NCBI RefSeq assembly: GCF_020687805.1
Contig: NZ_JAJEWQ010000003.1
Coordinates: 733,736-797,735 of the forward strand
DNA from: Planctobacterium marinum
GTDB taxonomy: Bacteria; Pseudomonadota; Gammaproteobacteria; Enterobacterales; Alteromonadaceae
Direction of reading: 5' to 3'
DNA: 64,000 nucleotides
Under the pieces are notes generated by a model that was not told the DNA's origin, ran no database searches, and was given only the letters and a program-made list of their open reading frames with translations. A program made the translations under genes and the position numbers. Positions 36,665 to 47,068 of the stretch are shown piece by piece. How positions within the stretch are numbered: the stretch's first letter is position 1; each line of letters starts with the position of its first letter.

Positions 36665-37096
36665 TTATCTGGTGCGTGGGCACACTTCTTCGTCTGCGAA
36701 GAAGTAAGCAATTTCACGTGCAGCAGACTCAGGTGCGTCTGAACCGTGAACCGCATTTTCATCGATAGATACAGCGTAATCAGCGCGCAAAGTACCGGCC
36801 AATGCTTCCGCCGGGTTAGTAGCGCCCATGATTTCACGGTTTTTAGCAACCGCATTTTCACCCTCAAGCACCTGGATCATTACCGGGCCAGAAGTCATGA
36901 AGTCAACCAAAGCCGGGAAGAAAGGACGCTCTTTGTGTTCAGCGTAAAAACCTTCAGCTTTTTCTTTGCTCAGGTGTAACATTTTAGCTGCAACAATGCG
37001 CAAGCCTGCAGATTCAAAACGATTGTAGATTGCACCGATAACGTCTTTAGCTACTGCATCGGGCTTGATAATGGAAAAAGTGCGTTCTAGCGCCAT
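36665..37096 (-). CDS. ndk: Nucleoside diphosphate kinase
   Basis: Ndk equalises nucleoside triphosphate pools by phospho-His transfer. The 143-residue protein starts [15 protein letters not shown]. It contains [23 protein letters not shown], the catalytic-His segment [20 protein letters not shown], and a normal C-terminus. An in-frame ATG at 37162 would add 22 unrelated residues and is rejected. It follows iscS directly, in the place where iscUA-hscBA-fdx-iscX normally stand between the two genes. Confidence 0.98.
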   Translation of the reverse strand: MALERTFSIIKPDAVAKDVIGAIYNRFESAGLRIVAAKMLHLSKEKAEGFYAEHKERPFFPALVDFMTSGPVMIQVLEGENAVAKNREIMGATNPAEALAGTLRADYAVSIDENAVHGSDAPESAAREIAYFFADEEVCPRTR

Positions 37097-37242
37097 TTTT
37101 ACCGCTCCAATTTTGTGGTTAAATTTAAATCGGCGCGAATTATATGCAATTGTGCGTCGCATTCCTATGGCTGTGTCAGAATTTTTGTCAAAAATTCGAT
37201 TTTAATGGTGTAAAAAATGTACAACAGCCGCTTTACTTCGAA
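37097..37242. promoter_or_regulatory. Short iscS-ndk junction
   Basis: These 146 bp contain no remnant of iscU, iscA, hscB, hscA, fdx or iscX that can be recognised. A near-perfect palindrome (GAATTTTTG-T-CAAAAATTC, 37179-37197) lies mid-way and could be the iscS transcript end or an ndk operator. Confidence 0.45.
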
Positions 37243-38400
37243 TTACCCGACCAATTCCCGCAACCTGGGTACCGCGTAAAACAGGTTGTCGAGCGCCTTA
37301 TCTATTTCGTCCTGTGTTGTATAGCGACCGAAAGAAAAGCGAATAGAGGCATGAGCCAGTTGCGGGTCAATGCCCATAGCGGTTAGTACATAAGAGGGTT
37401 CCAGACTGGCTGACGTGCAGGCAGACCCTGACGACACAGCAATATCCTTGAGTGCCATCAACAAAGATTCGCCATCGAGATGTTCAAAACTGACGTTGAC
37501 AATACCCGCCACCGACTGATTTTGTTCACCATTGATCACAATATCAGCCAGATCGCTAAGCCCTTCTATAAAGCGCTGCTTTAGTTGTGCAATTCGCTGC
37601 TGCTCCTGCTCAAGGCAATCTTTGGCAATGGCAAACGCCTGGCCCATACCGACAATTTGATGTGTCGCCAGCGTACCCGAACGCATTCCTCGCTCATGTC
37701 CCCCACCGTGGATCTGCTCCATGACATGTACTTTTGGACGGCGTCTGACATACAGCGCGCCAATGCCCTTGGGCGCATAAATTTTGTGGCCGGAAAACGA
37801 CATCAGGTCAACCGGCAAATTGCTGACATCGATGCTCACTTTGCCGGCACTTTGCGCTGCATCCACATGGAATAAGACCTCGCGTTCGCGACACATTTCA
37901 GCGATGCGCTGAATATCCTGAATGACGCCGGTTTCGTTATTCACGTGCATCACCGATACCAACAAGGTATCCGGACGAAAGGCATTACTCAGCTCGGTGA
38001 GATCTAACAAACCATTTTTTTGCGGCGTCAGGTAGGTCACGTCAAATCCGGCTTTTTCCATTGCCAGACAGGTATCCAACACGGCTTTATGCTCAGTGGC
38101 CGAGGTAATTATGTGTTTACCTTTATGCTGGTAATAATCTGCCACGCCTTTAATGGCCAGATTATTGGATTCGGTGGCACCTGAGGTAAACACAATTTCT
38201 CTGGGATCCGCGTTGATCAGACCTGCGACCTGCTCTCTGGCAGCCTCTACGGCTTCTTCTGCCTGCCAGCCAAACCGATGCGAGCGGGATGCCGGATTGC
38301 CAAATACGCCATCACGAGTCATGTATTTCATCATCACGTCAGCAACGCGTTCGTCTACCGGGGTTGTAGAGGCATAATCCAGATATATTGGGGTATTCAT
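37243..38400 (-). CDS. iscS: Cysteine desulfurase IscS lacking the C-terminal tail
   Basis: IscS is a PLP enzyme that turns cysteine into alanine plus an enzyme persulfide. The protein aligns without gaps to E. coli IscS: PLP Lys206 in SFSGHK, His in TEHKAVLD, and the persulfide Cys328 in [16 protein letters not shown]. It stops at residue 385 (RLRELVG) instead of 404, missing the roughly 19-residue tail (LWEMYK...EWAHH in E. coli) that contributes to IscU binding. iscR lies immediately upstream; ndk, not iscU, lies downstream. A sulfur donor role for tRNA thiolation or cofactor synthesis would remain possible. Confidence 0.95.
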   Translation of the reverse strand: MNTPIYLDYASTTPVDERVADVMMKYMTRDGVFGNPASRSHRFGWQAEEAVEAAREQVAGLINADPREIVFTSGATESNNLAIKGVADYYQHKGKHIITSATEHKAVLDTCLAMEKAGFDVTYLTPQKNGLLDLTELSNAFRPDTLLVSVMHVNNETGVIQDIQRIAEMCREREVLFHVDAAQSAGKVSIDVSNLPVDLMSFSGHKIYAPKGIGALYVRRRPKVHVMEQIHGGGHERGMRSGTLATHQIVGMGQAFAIAKDCLEQEQQRIAQLKQRFIEGLSDLADIVINGEQNQSVAGIVNVSFEHLDGESLLMALKDIAVSSGSACTSASLEPSYVLTAMGIDPQLAHASIRFSFGRYTTQDEIDKALDNLFYAVPRLRELVG

Positions 38401-38404
38401 AGTG

Positions 38405-38890
38405 TTATAACTGTAAACTAATTTCTATTTTGTCACTCTTGAGATGACGAGACTTATCAGCATCTTGTCGTTCAGCGACAGATCGAACGGCGGCATTAGA
38501 TACCAGTTCACCCAGGGTGATACCATCCAGAAAGAGTTCGATGCGTTCACTCAGGTCTTGCCACAAGTTGTGTGTCAGGCAGCGATGGCCATTTTGACAA
38601 TCCGCCTGCCCCTGACACCGGGTCGCATCGACGGTTTCATCAACGGCTTTAATGACTTCTCCAACTGCGATATCGCCAGCGGCCCGGCCCAGCAAATAAC
38701 CGCCCCCCGGCCCACGAATACTGGTTACCAGTTTTTCCCGACGCAAGCGTGAAAACAATTGTTCCAGATAGGATAAGGAGATTTCCTGACGTTCAGAAAT
38801 GTCAGCTAAGGGCACCGGACCTTTTTCTGAATGCAAAGCGACATCCAGCATTGCTGTTACGGCATAGCGACCTTTCGATGTTAACTTCAT
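38405..38890 (-). CDS. iscR: Fe-S cluster-sensing regulator IscR
   Basis: IscR is an Rrf2-family regulator that represses isc genes when it carries a [2Fe-2S] cluster. The 161-residue protein starts [15 protein letters not shown], with the winged helix [25 protein letters not shown]. The cluster ligands match E. coli: Cys92, Cys98 and Cys104 (CxxxxxCxxxxxC) and His107. An upstream in-frame ATG at 38947 lies in the promoter/operator region and is rejected. The type-1 binding site upstream is intact, so autoregulation is expected. It is 4 bp from iscS. Confidence 0.97.
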   Translation of the reverse strand: MKLTSKGRYAVTAMLDVALHSEKGPVPLADISERQEISLSYLEQLFSRLRREKLVTSIRGPGGGYLLGRAAGDIAVGEVIKAVDETVDATRCQGQADCQNGHRCLTHNLWQDLSERIELFLDGITLGELVSNAAVRSVAERQDADKSRHLKSDKIEISLQL

Positions 38891-38951
38891 AACCGGGTTC
38901 CGGGTTAAAACTGCAGCGATAGTCACATAGCTGGAATTAGCAGTCAAGATA

Positions 38952-38976
38952 ATACCCGACTATTTTAGTCAGGTAT
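38952..38976 (-). promoter_or_regulatory. Type-1 IscR operator upstream of iscR
   Basis: The 25-bp palindrome (ATA-SYY-GACT half sites around an AT centre) fits every position of the degenerate type-1 IscR consensus from E. coli. It lies about 60-85 nt before the iscR start and directly precedes a TTGACT that may be the -35 element. It also forms a hairpin just past the cysE stop, but lacks a T-tract, so an operator is the better reading. Confidence 0.85.
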
Positions 38977-38985
38977 TATCATTTT

Positions 38986-39753
38986 TTAGATGATGGGGTC
39001 AAAATCATCATTCAGGAAATCGGGTAACTCCAGTTCCGGAATCTTCTTGTCGCAAACATTGCCGCCCATTTTATTGATCTCGGTGCACATGCCTTCCACT
39101 TTACTGTCTACAAGATGAAGATGTTCCAGCATCAGTCCGATGGCATTGGCAACCGGATCAGGATTGTCCTGCGAAACGGCGTACGCATCAAAGCCATACT
39201 TTTTGGCAATTTTCTCCCGTTGCGAAGCGGACTGCCCCGAGGCTTTTGACACCACCCGACCCGGAATGCCCAGTACAGTTAAGCCCTCTGGTACATCCCG
39301 AATGACGACAGAATTTGACCCCACCTTCGCATTTTTACCGATAATGATTGGCCCCAGTACTTTTGCACCAGCCCCGACCACTACACCATCTTTTAACGTG
39401 GGATGACGCTTGCCAACGTTCCAGCTGGTGCCTCCCAGTGTAACCCCGTGATACAGGGTAACATCGTCACAAATTTCAGCGGTTTCACCAATTACCACCC
39501 CCATACCGTGATCAATGAAGAATCGCTTGCCGATAGTCGCCCCAGGATGGATTTCGATACCTGTCATCCAGCGAGCAAAGGTGGAGATAAAACGCGCCAG
39601 CCACAACCAGTTTTTACGCCATAATTTGTGACTAATACGATGCAACCAAATAGCGTGGAGCCCCGGGTAATTGGTCAGAACGTCAAAATTATTGCGGGCA
39701 GCCGGATCACGATGATAAACACTGGCAATGTCTTCTTTTATTCTGGCGAACAT
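38986..39753 (-). CDS. cysE: Serine O-acetyltransferase CysE
   Basis: CysE makes O-acetylserine for cysteine synthesis. The 255-residue protein has the short (epsilon-type) N-terminal helical region and a left-handed beta-helix. The helix contains [30 protein letters not shown] (catalytic His and Asp) and [11 protein letters not shown]. The extended C-terminal helical part ends [10 protein letters not shown]; an Ile C-terminus is characteristic of binding to CysK. Upstream of iscR, as in many gammaproteobacteria. Confidence 0.97.
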   Translation of the reverse strand: MFARIKEDIASVYHRDPAARNNFDVLTNYPGLHAIWLHRISHKLWRKNWLWLARFISTFARWMTGIEIHPGATIGKRFFIDHGMGVVIGETAEICDDVTLYHGVTLGGTSWNVGKRHPTLKDGVVVGAGAKVLGPIIIGKNAKVGSNSVVIRDVPEGLTVLGIPGRVVSKASGQSASQREKIAKKYGFDAYAVSQDNPDPVANAIGLMLEHLHLVDSKVEGMCTEINKMGGNVCDKKIPELELPDFLNDDFDPII

Positions 39754-39765
39754 GTGTGATTCTCT

Positions 39766-40497
39766 TTATTTGACCGATTTATCAATGGAAGTCAGTATCC
39801 CTCTTAGTATATTCAACTCCTGACTTTCCACCCTGGCGCGATTGAACATCCGGCGCAGTTTCATCATCACCTGCCCGGGATGTTGCGGTATGATAAAGCC
39901 AGTCCCGGATAAGGTTTTTTCCAGATGCACATAAAAACGCTCTAAATCGTCGGTCAGGGGATAATCTTCCAGCGCCTGTTGTTCTGCTGCATCCGCAAGC
40001 AGTTCACCGGTTTTCTCCAGGGTCGCCATGCGAACCTCATAACAAATAGTTTGCACGGCGGCCGCCAGATTGAGGGAGCTGTATTCCGGATTTGCCGGAA
40101 TAAACACATGGTACTGGCATTGCTGCAATTCTTCGTTACTCAGGCCATTGTTTTCCCGCCCAAACACGATAGCCACCGGATATTGCTCCGACTCCTGTAC
40201 TGTTTTACGGCCGCATTCCCGGGGGTTCAACATAGGCCAGCTATGGGTTCTGGAACGGGCACTGGTACCAATGACCAGACCACAATCCGCAATCGCTTCC
40301 GATAATGTCGATACGGTTTTGGCATTGGCTAACACGTCACCAGCACCGGCCGCTAACGCACTGGCATGGCCGTCCGGTGGGCTAACCGGATCCACTAAAT
40401 ACAAATCTTTCAATCCCATGGTTTTCATGGCACGGGCGGTGGACCCAATATTGCCCGTGTGGGACGTATTAACCAGCACAATTCGGATGTTATTCAA
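39766..40497 (-). CDS. trmJ: tRNA (cytidine/uridine-2'-O-)-methyltransferase TrmJ
   Basis: TrmJ methylates the 2'-OH of nucleotide 32 in tRNAs. The 243-residue SPOUT protein begins [27 protein letters not shown]. It has [30 protein letters not shown] and the knotted SAM site [19 protein letters not shown]-terminal extension (about 165-243) is typical of bacterial TrmJ. The start codon is TTG, with GAAGAG eight bases upstream. It is divergent from suhB. Confidence 0.96.
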   Translation of the reverse strand: MNNIRIVLVNTSHTGNIGSTARAMKTMGLKDLYLVDPVSPPDGHASALAAGAGDVLANAKTVSTLSEAIADCGLVIGTSARSRTHSWPMLNPRECGRKTVQESEQYPVAIVFGRENNGLSNEELQQCQYHVFIPANPEYSSLNLAAAVQTICYEVRMATLEKTGELLADAAEQQALEDYPLTDDLERFYVHLEKTLSGTGFIIPQHPGQVMMKLRRMFNRARVESQELNILRGILTSIDKSVK

Positions 40498-40678
40498 GAC
40501 ACGAACTCTTCAAACTAAAACAAGGGCGCAGATAATAACATAAGCGATTAATGAAAAATTGTGTTTATTTTGCACAGCTTTTCTGTTAGATTCCGCGCCG
40601 AAAATTCGCGTAGCCCTGAATTGGGTTGCCGAATAGCTCTTTTTAAAACCAGATGGCTCATTTATACAGGATATCGCT

Positions 40679-41452
40679 ATGCATCCCATGTTGAATATTG
40701 CGGTACGCGCTGCTCGTACTGCCGGTAATATCATCGCCCGAAGTTATGAATCTCGGGACAACCTAGAAATAGAAACAAAGGGAGCAAACGATTTTGTCAC
40801 CAAAATAGACAAAGAAGCGGAACAGGCCATCATCTCCAAAATCAAACAATCTTACCCGGATCACACTTTTGTAGGCGAAGAAAGCGGCCTGACAGAAGGC
40901 AATGAAGATTTCAAATGGATTATCGACCCCTTGGACGGCACCACCAATTTTGTTCAGGGGATTCCTCACTTTTGTGTATCTATCGCACTGCAGTACAAAG
41001 GTAAATTAGATCAGGCGGTGGTCTTTGATCCGTTGCGTGGTGAGCTGTTTACTGCCAGCCGCGGCAATGGCGCCCAGTTGAATGGCTTCCGTATTCGCGT
41101 TGGCCAGCGCAAAGAACTGCAAGGCACGGTATTAGCCACTGCATTTCCGTTTAAAAATAAAGCTTTGCTGGGTGAATCCTTAGAAAAATTCAGCAAAATC
41201 TTTAATGAAGCGGGCGACGTTCGCCGTTCTGGATCAGCAGCCCTGGATATGGCGTATGTGGCAGCGGGGCGTTTTGACGGCTACTGGGAGCAAGGTATCA
41301 AGCCATGGGACATTGCAGCGGGCGAATTGTTAGTACGCGAGTCAGGCGGTTTGGTGTCCGATTATAGTGGTGGGCATCAGTACTTCAAAACTGAACAGGT
41401 TGTTGCCGGAAATCCGAAAGTCGTTCAGGCCATTGTCAAACACCTGAAATAG
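40679..41452 (+). CDS. suhB: Inositol-1-monophosphatase / SuhB
   Basis: SuhB is an inositol monophosphatase-family protein that in E. coli also joins the Nus antitermination complex on rRNA operons. The 257-residue protein has FVGEESG, WIIDPLDGTTNFVQGIPHFCVSIAL (the metal-binding DPLDGT motif) and the second metal site GYWEQGIKPWDIAAGELLVRESGG. An AGGA ribosome-binding site lies 7 nt before the ATG. Confidence 0.97.
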   Translation: MHPMLNIAVRAARTAGNIIARSYESRDNLEIETKGANDFVTKIDKEAEQAIISKIKQSYPDHTFVGEESGLTEGNEDFKWIIDPLDGTTNFVQGIPHFCVSIALQYKGKLDQAVVFDPLRGELFTASRGNGAQLNGFRIRVGQRKELQGTVLATAFPFKNKALLGESLEKFSKIFNEAGDVRRSGSAALDMAYVAAGRFDGYWEQGIKPWDIAAGELLVRESGGLVSDYSGGHQYFKTEQVVAGNPKVVQAIVKHLK

Positions 41453-41459
41453 TATGCCG

Positions 41460-41487
41460 GGCTGCCGCACACTATCGTGCGGCAGCC
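41460..41487 (+). terminator. Bidirectional terminator after suhB
   Basis: A perfect 11-bp GC-rich stem (GGCTGCCGCAC / GTGCGGCAGCC) with loop ACTATC follows the suhB stop by 7 nt. TGGGCTAATTTTT follows it. It sits between two convergent genes and can serve both. Confidence 0.85.
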
Positions 41488-41491
41488 TGGG

Positions 41492-42451
41492 CTAATTTTT
41501 CTGCTTTAAGCGCACCCGTAATTGTTCTTGCTGGCTTTGCTCCAGTTGCTTGATGACATTTTCAAAAGCCTCTGTATTACCAGCTTTGACGAAAGCCGGT
41601 ACCAGATTTAGCGCCTGCCAGTAATCATTGCGGCTTTGCAATGCCTCAGCCACTAGTACCGCCACCGATTTATCCCTGGCAAAATGTTGCGCCAACAATT
41701 GGTAACTTTTTGCTTTCAGCTTGCTGTTCTCTGACGCATTTTTCAATAACATGAGCTGCTCATCCTGAGCGAAACTTGTCACGATACTGTCTAAAAACGA
41801 CATAGTATGCTCTGTGACGGGTAGCTCAAACAGATAATTGCCCGTTTCGATATCGCCTAACATGGTGGCCATATGCGCCACCATCGCGGAATAGTCTTGC
41901 TTTAAATCTGCTGACGGATCTTTAAACTGCTCAATACTCCAGTCTTTAAAACCGGTCTGCAGGTACAAAGGCAACCTGTTGAAAAAGGTTTTAAAAATCG
42001 CGTCGCCTTTCTGACCGGTGAAGGTATTTAAGTCGGCCGGCGTGAATTCGTCCCGCTGCCACTTTTGATACACATCTTCAGCAGCTTCACGGGACTGAAT
42101 CGTCAGAAAGGTGTTTTTGGCTTCAGCGCTGATATCGATCAGGGTTTGAGGTTTTTCAGCGTCACTCTCTGGCAGTAATACCAACACCGCATCGGAGCGT
42201 TTCCATTTATTGAGCTGGTGCAGTTGTTTGGCAGTAAAGTCCTTTTGCCACTGCAACTCCTTGATAAATTGACTAACCAATAAAATGTCTTTGGCAGATG
42301 TCGGATTGTCTGGTAACGCGTTGTTATCCCTGAGCTCTGATTTAACAGTATAGGAAACGGTTAGCCATTCCTGTTGTGTAATGTTGATACTTTGACAAGG
42401 CAAAGCAATAAGCAAGGGACTAATGGTCAGCAAATAGCGCAGATACTTCAT
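41492..42451 (-). CDS. Secreted hypothetical protein, helical
   Basis: The 319-residue product has a signal peptide (YLRYLLTISPLLIALPCQS, mature near residue 22) and is otherwise mostly helical and Gln/Lys-rich. Repeated helix-like blocks occur (AKSYQLLAQHFARDKSVAVLVAEALQSRNDYWQALNLVPAFVKAGNTEAFENVIKQLEQ broadly resembles a TPR/HEAT solenoid). No family is recognised. It is monocistronic and convergent with suhB. ATG at 42451 is chosen over the TTG one codon upstream. Confidence 0.65.
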   Translation of the reverse strand: MKYLRYLLTISPLLIALPCQSINITQQEWLTVSYTVKSELRDNNALPDNPTSAKDILLVSQFIKELQWQKDFTAKQLHQLNKWKRSDAVLVLLPESDAEKPQTLIDISAEAKNTFLTIQSREAAEDVYQKWQRDEFTPADLNTFTGQKGDAIFKTFFNRLPLYLQTGFKDWSIEQFKDPSADLKQDYSAMVAHMATMLGDIETGNYLFELPVTEHTMSFLDSIVTSFAQDEQLMLLKNASENSKLKAKSYQLLAQHFARDKSVAVLVAEALQSRNDYWQALNLVPAFVKAGNTEAFENVIKQLEQSQQEQLRVRLKQKN

Positions 42452-42563
42452 CAAACAACCCGCATGTTGTATGGCTCGTTTTCAAGATAGCTAACAGAAT
42501 ATCAATATTCATAAAATAGACAACTTTTTAGCCAAAATAAGAAATTCAGCGCTGAACAAACAT

Positions 42564-42590
42564 AAAAAAACCGGGAAATTCCCGGCTTTT
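42564..42590 (-). terminator. Terminator of the queA-tgt-yajC-secDF operon
   Basis: A GC-rich hairpin (CCGGG / CCCGG with flanking A/T pairs) is followed on the minus strand by seven T residues, 25 nt after the secF stop. It is a classic factor-independent terminator. Confidence 0.85.
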
Positions 42591-42614
42591 AGTTATGTTT
42601 AATACGGCTACAGC

Positions 42615-43556
42615 TTAGCTAAACGGCGTAGATTCCAGCTCTTCCCCTTCCTTCTCTACTTCCGCAGGTATCAAATCTTCTTTGCTGATACCCAGCATCA
42701 GGGCCACTAAACTGGCAACATAGATGGAAGAGTAAGTACCAATAACGACACCAAACAACAATGCAGTCGCGAAACCATGGATCAGTGCCCCACCAACAAA
42801 AAACAAGGCTAACAACACGAATATGGTGGTCAATGAGGTGATCACGGTACGATTCAGCGTTTGCGTTAATGAGATATTGATGATTTCTTCCGGTTCGCTT
42901 TTTCTCACTTTACGGAAATTCTCGCGGATCCGGTCAGAAACAACGATGGTATCGTTAAGTGAATAACCAATAACCGCCAGTACCGCAGCCAGTACCGTCA
43001 GGTCAAACTCCAACTGTAAGAACGAGAACAAGCCCAAAGTCAGCAATACGTCATGGGCCAGTGCCACCACAGAGCCCAGTGCAAAACGCCATTCAAAGCG
43101 CATTGCCACGTAAACAAGGATACACAGCAACGCCACCAACATTGCCAATCCACCCTGCTCCGCCAGTTCCTCGCCTACAGATGGGCCCACAAACTCAACC
43201 CGGCGAATATTACTGGTGGTTAATTCCAGTGCCTGCATAACCTGATTACTCAGCTCTGACGCTTTCACATTTTCACGAGGCGCCAGACGGATCAACACTT
43301 CCGAGCTACTACCAAAGTTTTGTACCACAGCATCCGGAAACCCGGAGTTTTGTAATCTCGCTCTGATGTCGCTTAAGTCGGCCTGCTGCTCGTAGCCCAC
43401 TTCAACCAGGGTTCCGCCGGTAAAATCCAGTCCCCAATTCAGTGAATTCGTCGCCAGGCTCAGCACAGAGAGAAGCATCAAAATCACTGAGAAAATCAGT
43501 GCGGGCACCCGCAATGACATAAAGGAAACCGTATCTTTTAAATTTAATAACTGCAT
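42615..43556 (-). CDS. secF: Protein translocase subunit SecF
   Basis: SecF, with SecD and YajC, uses the proton gradient to pull secreted proteins across the inner membrane. The 313-residue protein has six predicted membrane helices. It shows the first periplasmic motif LNWGLDFTGGTLVEVGY, and the conserved VIGYSLNDTIVVSDRIREN and TLNRTVITSLTTIFVLLAL segments. It lies 9 bp after secD. Confidence 0.98.
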   Translation of the reverse strand: MQLLNLKDTVSFMSLRVPALIFSVILMLLSVLSLATNSLNWGLDFTGGTLVEVGYEQQADLSDIRARLQNSGFPDAVVQNFGSSSEVLIRLAPRENVKASELSNQVMQALELTTSNIRRVEFVGPSVGEELAEQGGLAMLVALLCILVYVAMRFEWRFALGSVVALAHDVLLTLGLFSFLQLEFDLTVLAAVLAVIGYSLNDTIVVSDRIRENFRKVRKSEPEEIINISLTQTLNRTVITSLTTIFVLLALFFVGGALIHGFATALLFGVVIGTYSSIYVASLVALMLGISKEDLIPAEVEKEGEELESTPFS

Positions 43557-43565
43557 AACTGTTCC

Positions 43566-45431
43566 TTAAATCGAAAGCTTGCTGAGACGCTTTCCGCCCC
43601 AAATGCTGTTGACGATGGCACGGGTCAGGATGATAGCGGTAAACATTGACGTCACAATCCCTACCATCAGAGTCACCGAGAAGCCTTTGATTGGGCCGGT
43701 ACCTACTGCAAACAAAATCAGCGCAGCAATCAGGGTGGTAATGTTCGCGTCTAAAATCGTGGAAAAGGCACTGTCATAACCGTGATGAATGGACTGCTGG
43801 GGACTGCGACCATCGCGCAACTCTTCCCGAATCCGCTCAAAAATCAGCACGTTCGCGTCTACCGCCATACCAACCGTCAGAACAATACCCGCCATGCCTG
43901 GCAAGGTTAATGTGGCCCCGGGGATCAGTGACATAACGCCGATAATTAAGATCAGATTTGCCGCCAATGCCACGTTGGCAACGACACCAAAGCCCTTGTA
44001 GTAAATCAGCATAAAGGCCAGCACAATCACAAAACCCAGTACAATGGCATCGGTACCCTGGCTGATATTCTGTTGTCCCAGGCTTGGCCCAACGGTGCGC
44101 TCTTCCACAATCTGGATTGGCGCAATTAACGCCCCGGCACGTAACAACAGGGCCAGATTTCTGGCTTCACCTGGCGTATCCAGTCCGGTAATACGGAAGC
44201 TGCTGCCCAATACCGCCTGAATAGTTGCAACACTGATCACGCGCTCTTTTTTCTCGAATTTTAATTTGCCTTCAGCGGTGCGTTCACGGGTCGGCTCATA
44301 TTCGATGAACACTGTGGCCATGGGCTTGCCCACGTTATCACGGGTGCCGCGAGTCATTTTACTGCCGCCTTCCGAGTCCAGACTGATGCTCACTTGCGGA
44401 CGTCCGTACTCGTCAACCCCGGAATTGGCGTCTACGATGTGATTCCCGGTCAGCATTACCCGTTTTTTCAACAATACCGGTGTGCCGTTTTCATCTTCGA
44501 TTAATTGAGAGCCCGCCGGAACCCGGCCTGAAATGGCACTGTTCAGGTCGTTGTCCTGGTCCACCATACGCAACTCGATGGTTGCCGTAGCATTAAGGAT
44601 CTGTTTCGCCCGCGCAGTATCCTGAATACCTGGTAGTTGCACTACGATACGATCAGGACCCTGACGCTGAATAACCGGCTCAGCAACGCCCAGTTGGTTC
44701 ACGCGATTTCGCATGATAGTGATGTTCTGTTTAATGGCGTAATCTTTGGTTTCGGCCAGTGTTTGTTCGGACATTTGCGCCACCAGCGTCAAATCATCCT
44801 GATCCGAGTATTGCCAGTCGCCACGGCTGTTGCGCAAAAAGAATTTAGCTTCATCTTTAGTGGCTTCATCGCGAAACTGGATTTCAACAACGTTGCCTTC
44901 TTTGACAACGCGGCGATAACGGATATTTTCTTCTCTCAGCGCTGTGCGAAAATCCGATACCGTATCTTCCAGCTTGGTGTTCAGGGCGGTATCCATATCC
45001 ACTTCCATCAGGAAGTAAACACCACCGCGCAAGTCCAGGCCCAGTTTCATCGGTGACGCACCAAGGGACTTAAGCCACTCAGGTGTGGCAGGTGCCAGGT
45101 TAATAGCGGCGATATAATCGTCGCTAAGGGCAATATCTAACGCTTCCTGAGCCTGTAACTGGGTGTCATTGTCTGCCAGTCTGACCAAAATCTTTTGGTC
45201 TTCCAGCGCGACACTCTTAGTGGCAATGTTGCGCTCAGCCAATATGCTTTGAACCTGATCGAGCAGATTAGTATCAACCGGCGCGGTGCGCTCAGCTGAA
45301 ATTTGTACGGCCGGGTCCTCACCATAGAGGTTTGGTGAGGCATACAGCGTAAAAAACGCCACTACCAAGAAAACTAATGTCGCTTTCCAGACGGGCGTAT
45401 GATTTAAAATTGCAGTTCTGGGATTATTCAT
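43566..45431 (-). CDS. secD: Protein translocase subunit SecD
   Basis: SecD is the larger RND-type partner of SecF. The 621-residue protein has TM1 ([21 protein letters not shown]), the periplasmic P1 domain containing [20 protein letters not shown], and a five-helix C-terminal bundle. The bundle includes [28 protein letters not shown] and [20 protein letters not shown]. Length matches the gammaproteobacterial family (about 615). It is between yajC and secF. Confidence 0.98.
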   Translation of the reverse strand: MNNPRTAILNHTPVWKATLVFLVVAFFTLYASPNLYGEDPAVQISAERTAPVDTNLLDQVQSILAERNIATKSVALEDQKILVRLADNDTQLQAQEALDIALSDDYIAAINLAPATPEWLKSLGASPMKLGLDLRGGVYFLMEVDMDTALNTKLEDTVSDFRTALREENIRYRRVVKEGNVVEIQFRDEATKDEAKFFLRNSRGDWQYSDQDDLTLVAQMSEQTLAETKDYAIKQNITIMRNRVNQLGVAEPVIQRQGPDRIVVQLPGIQDTARAKQILNATATIELRMVDQDNDLNSAISGRVPAGSQLIEDENGTPVLLKKRVMLTGNHIVDANSGVDEYGRPQVSISLDSEGGSKMTRGTRDNVGKPMATVFIEYEPTRERTAEGKLKFEKKERVISVATIQAVLGSSFRITGLDTPGEARNLALLLRAGALIAPIQIVEERTVGPSLGQQNISQGTDAIVLGFVIVLAFMLIYYKGFGVVANVALAANLILIIGVMSLIPGATLTLPGMAGIVLTVGMAVDANVLIFERIREELRDGRSPQQSIHHGYDSAFSTILDANITTLIAALILFAVGTGPIKGFSVTLMVGIVTSMFTAIILTRAIVNSIWGGKRLSKLSI

Positions 45432-45478
45432 AGATACCGGTACCCAAGTCCTTATCTGTGGTTAAAAGAAAAACCGGC

Positions 45479-45814
45479 TTAGATGTTTTTCATCGTACCT
45501 TTGGGTAACACAGCTGAAACCGCAGATTTTTGTACAACGATAGTGACATTGTCGTTCAGTGCGATTTCCATAAAATCTTTGTCATCGGTGACCTTGTTGA
45601 TGCGCCCCACTAAACCACCCTGGGTTAATACCTCATCACCTTTACTCAGAGAGCCAATCAAATTTTTGTGTTCTTTTACCCGCTTAGCTTGTGGGCGGTA
45701 AAGCATGAAGTAAAAAATCAGACCGAAAATACCCAACATCACCAGCATTTCCATGCCGCCACCACCAGGTTGACCTGCAGACTGTGCATACGCATTCGAG
45801 ATAAAGAAATTCAT
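45479..45814 (-). CDS. yajC: Preprotein translocase accessory subunit YajC
   Basis: YajC joins the SecDF holo-translocon. The 111-residue protein has one membrane helix (about 18-38, MEMLVMLGIFGLIFYFMLYRPQAKR). The conserved cytoplasmic part KNLIGSLSKGDEVLTQGGLVGRINKV follows. It lies between tgt and secD in the usual order. Confidence 0.97.
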   Translation of the reverse strand: MNFFISNAYAQSAGQPGGGGMEMLVMLGIFGLIFYFMLYRPQAKRVKEHKNLIGSLSKGDEVLTQGGLVGRINKVTDDKDFMEIALNDNVTIVVQKSAVSAVLPKGTMKNI

Positions 45815-45836
45815 AGTTACTATTCCCTAAAATTGA

Positions 45837-47009
<1,173 letters not shown>

Positions 47010-47068
47010 TCACAAAATTTCCGGATTATAAACGAAATCCACTGTCGGGTGGTAATCATTAATCCGCC

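Noticed and set aside
38952-38976. Factor-independent terminator for cysE
   Set aside because: The hairpin lacks a T-tract; the full match to the IscR type-1 consensus explains it better.
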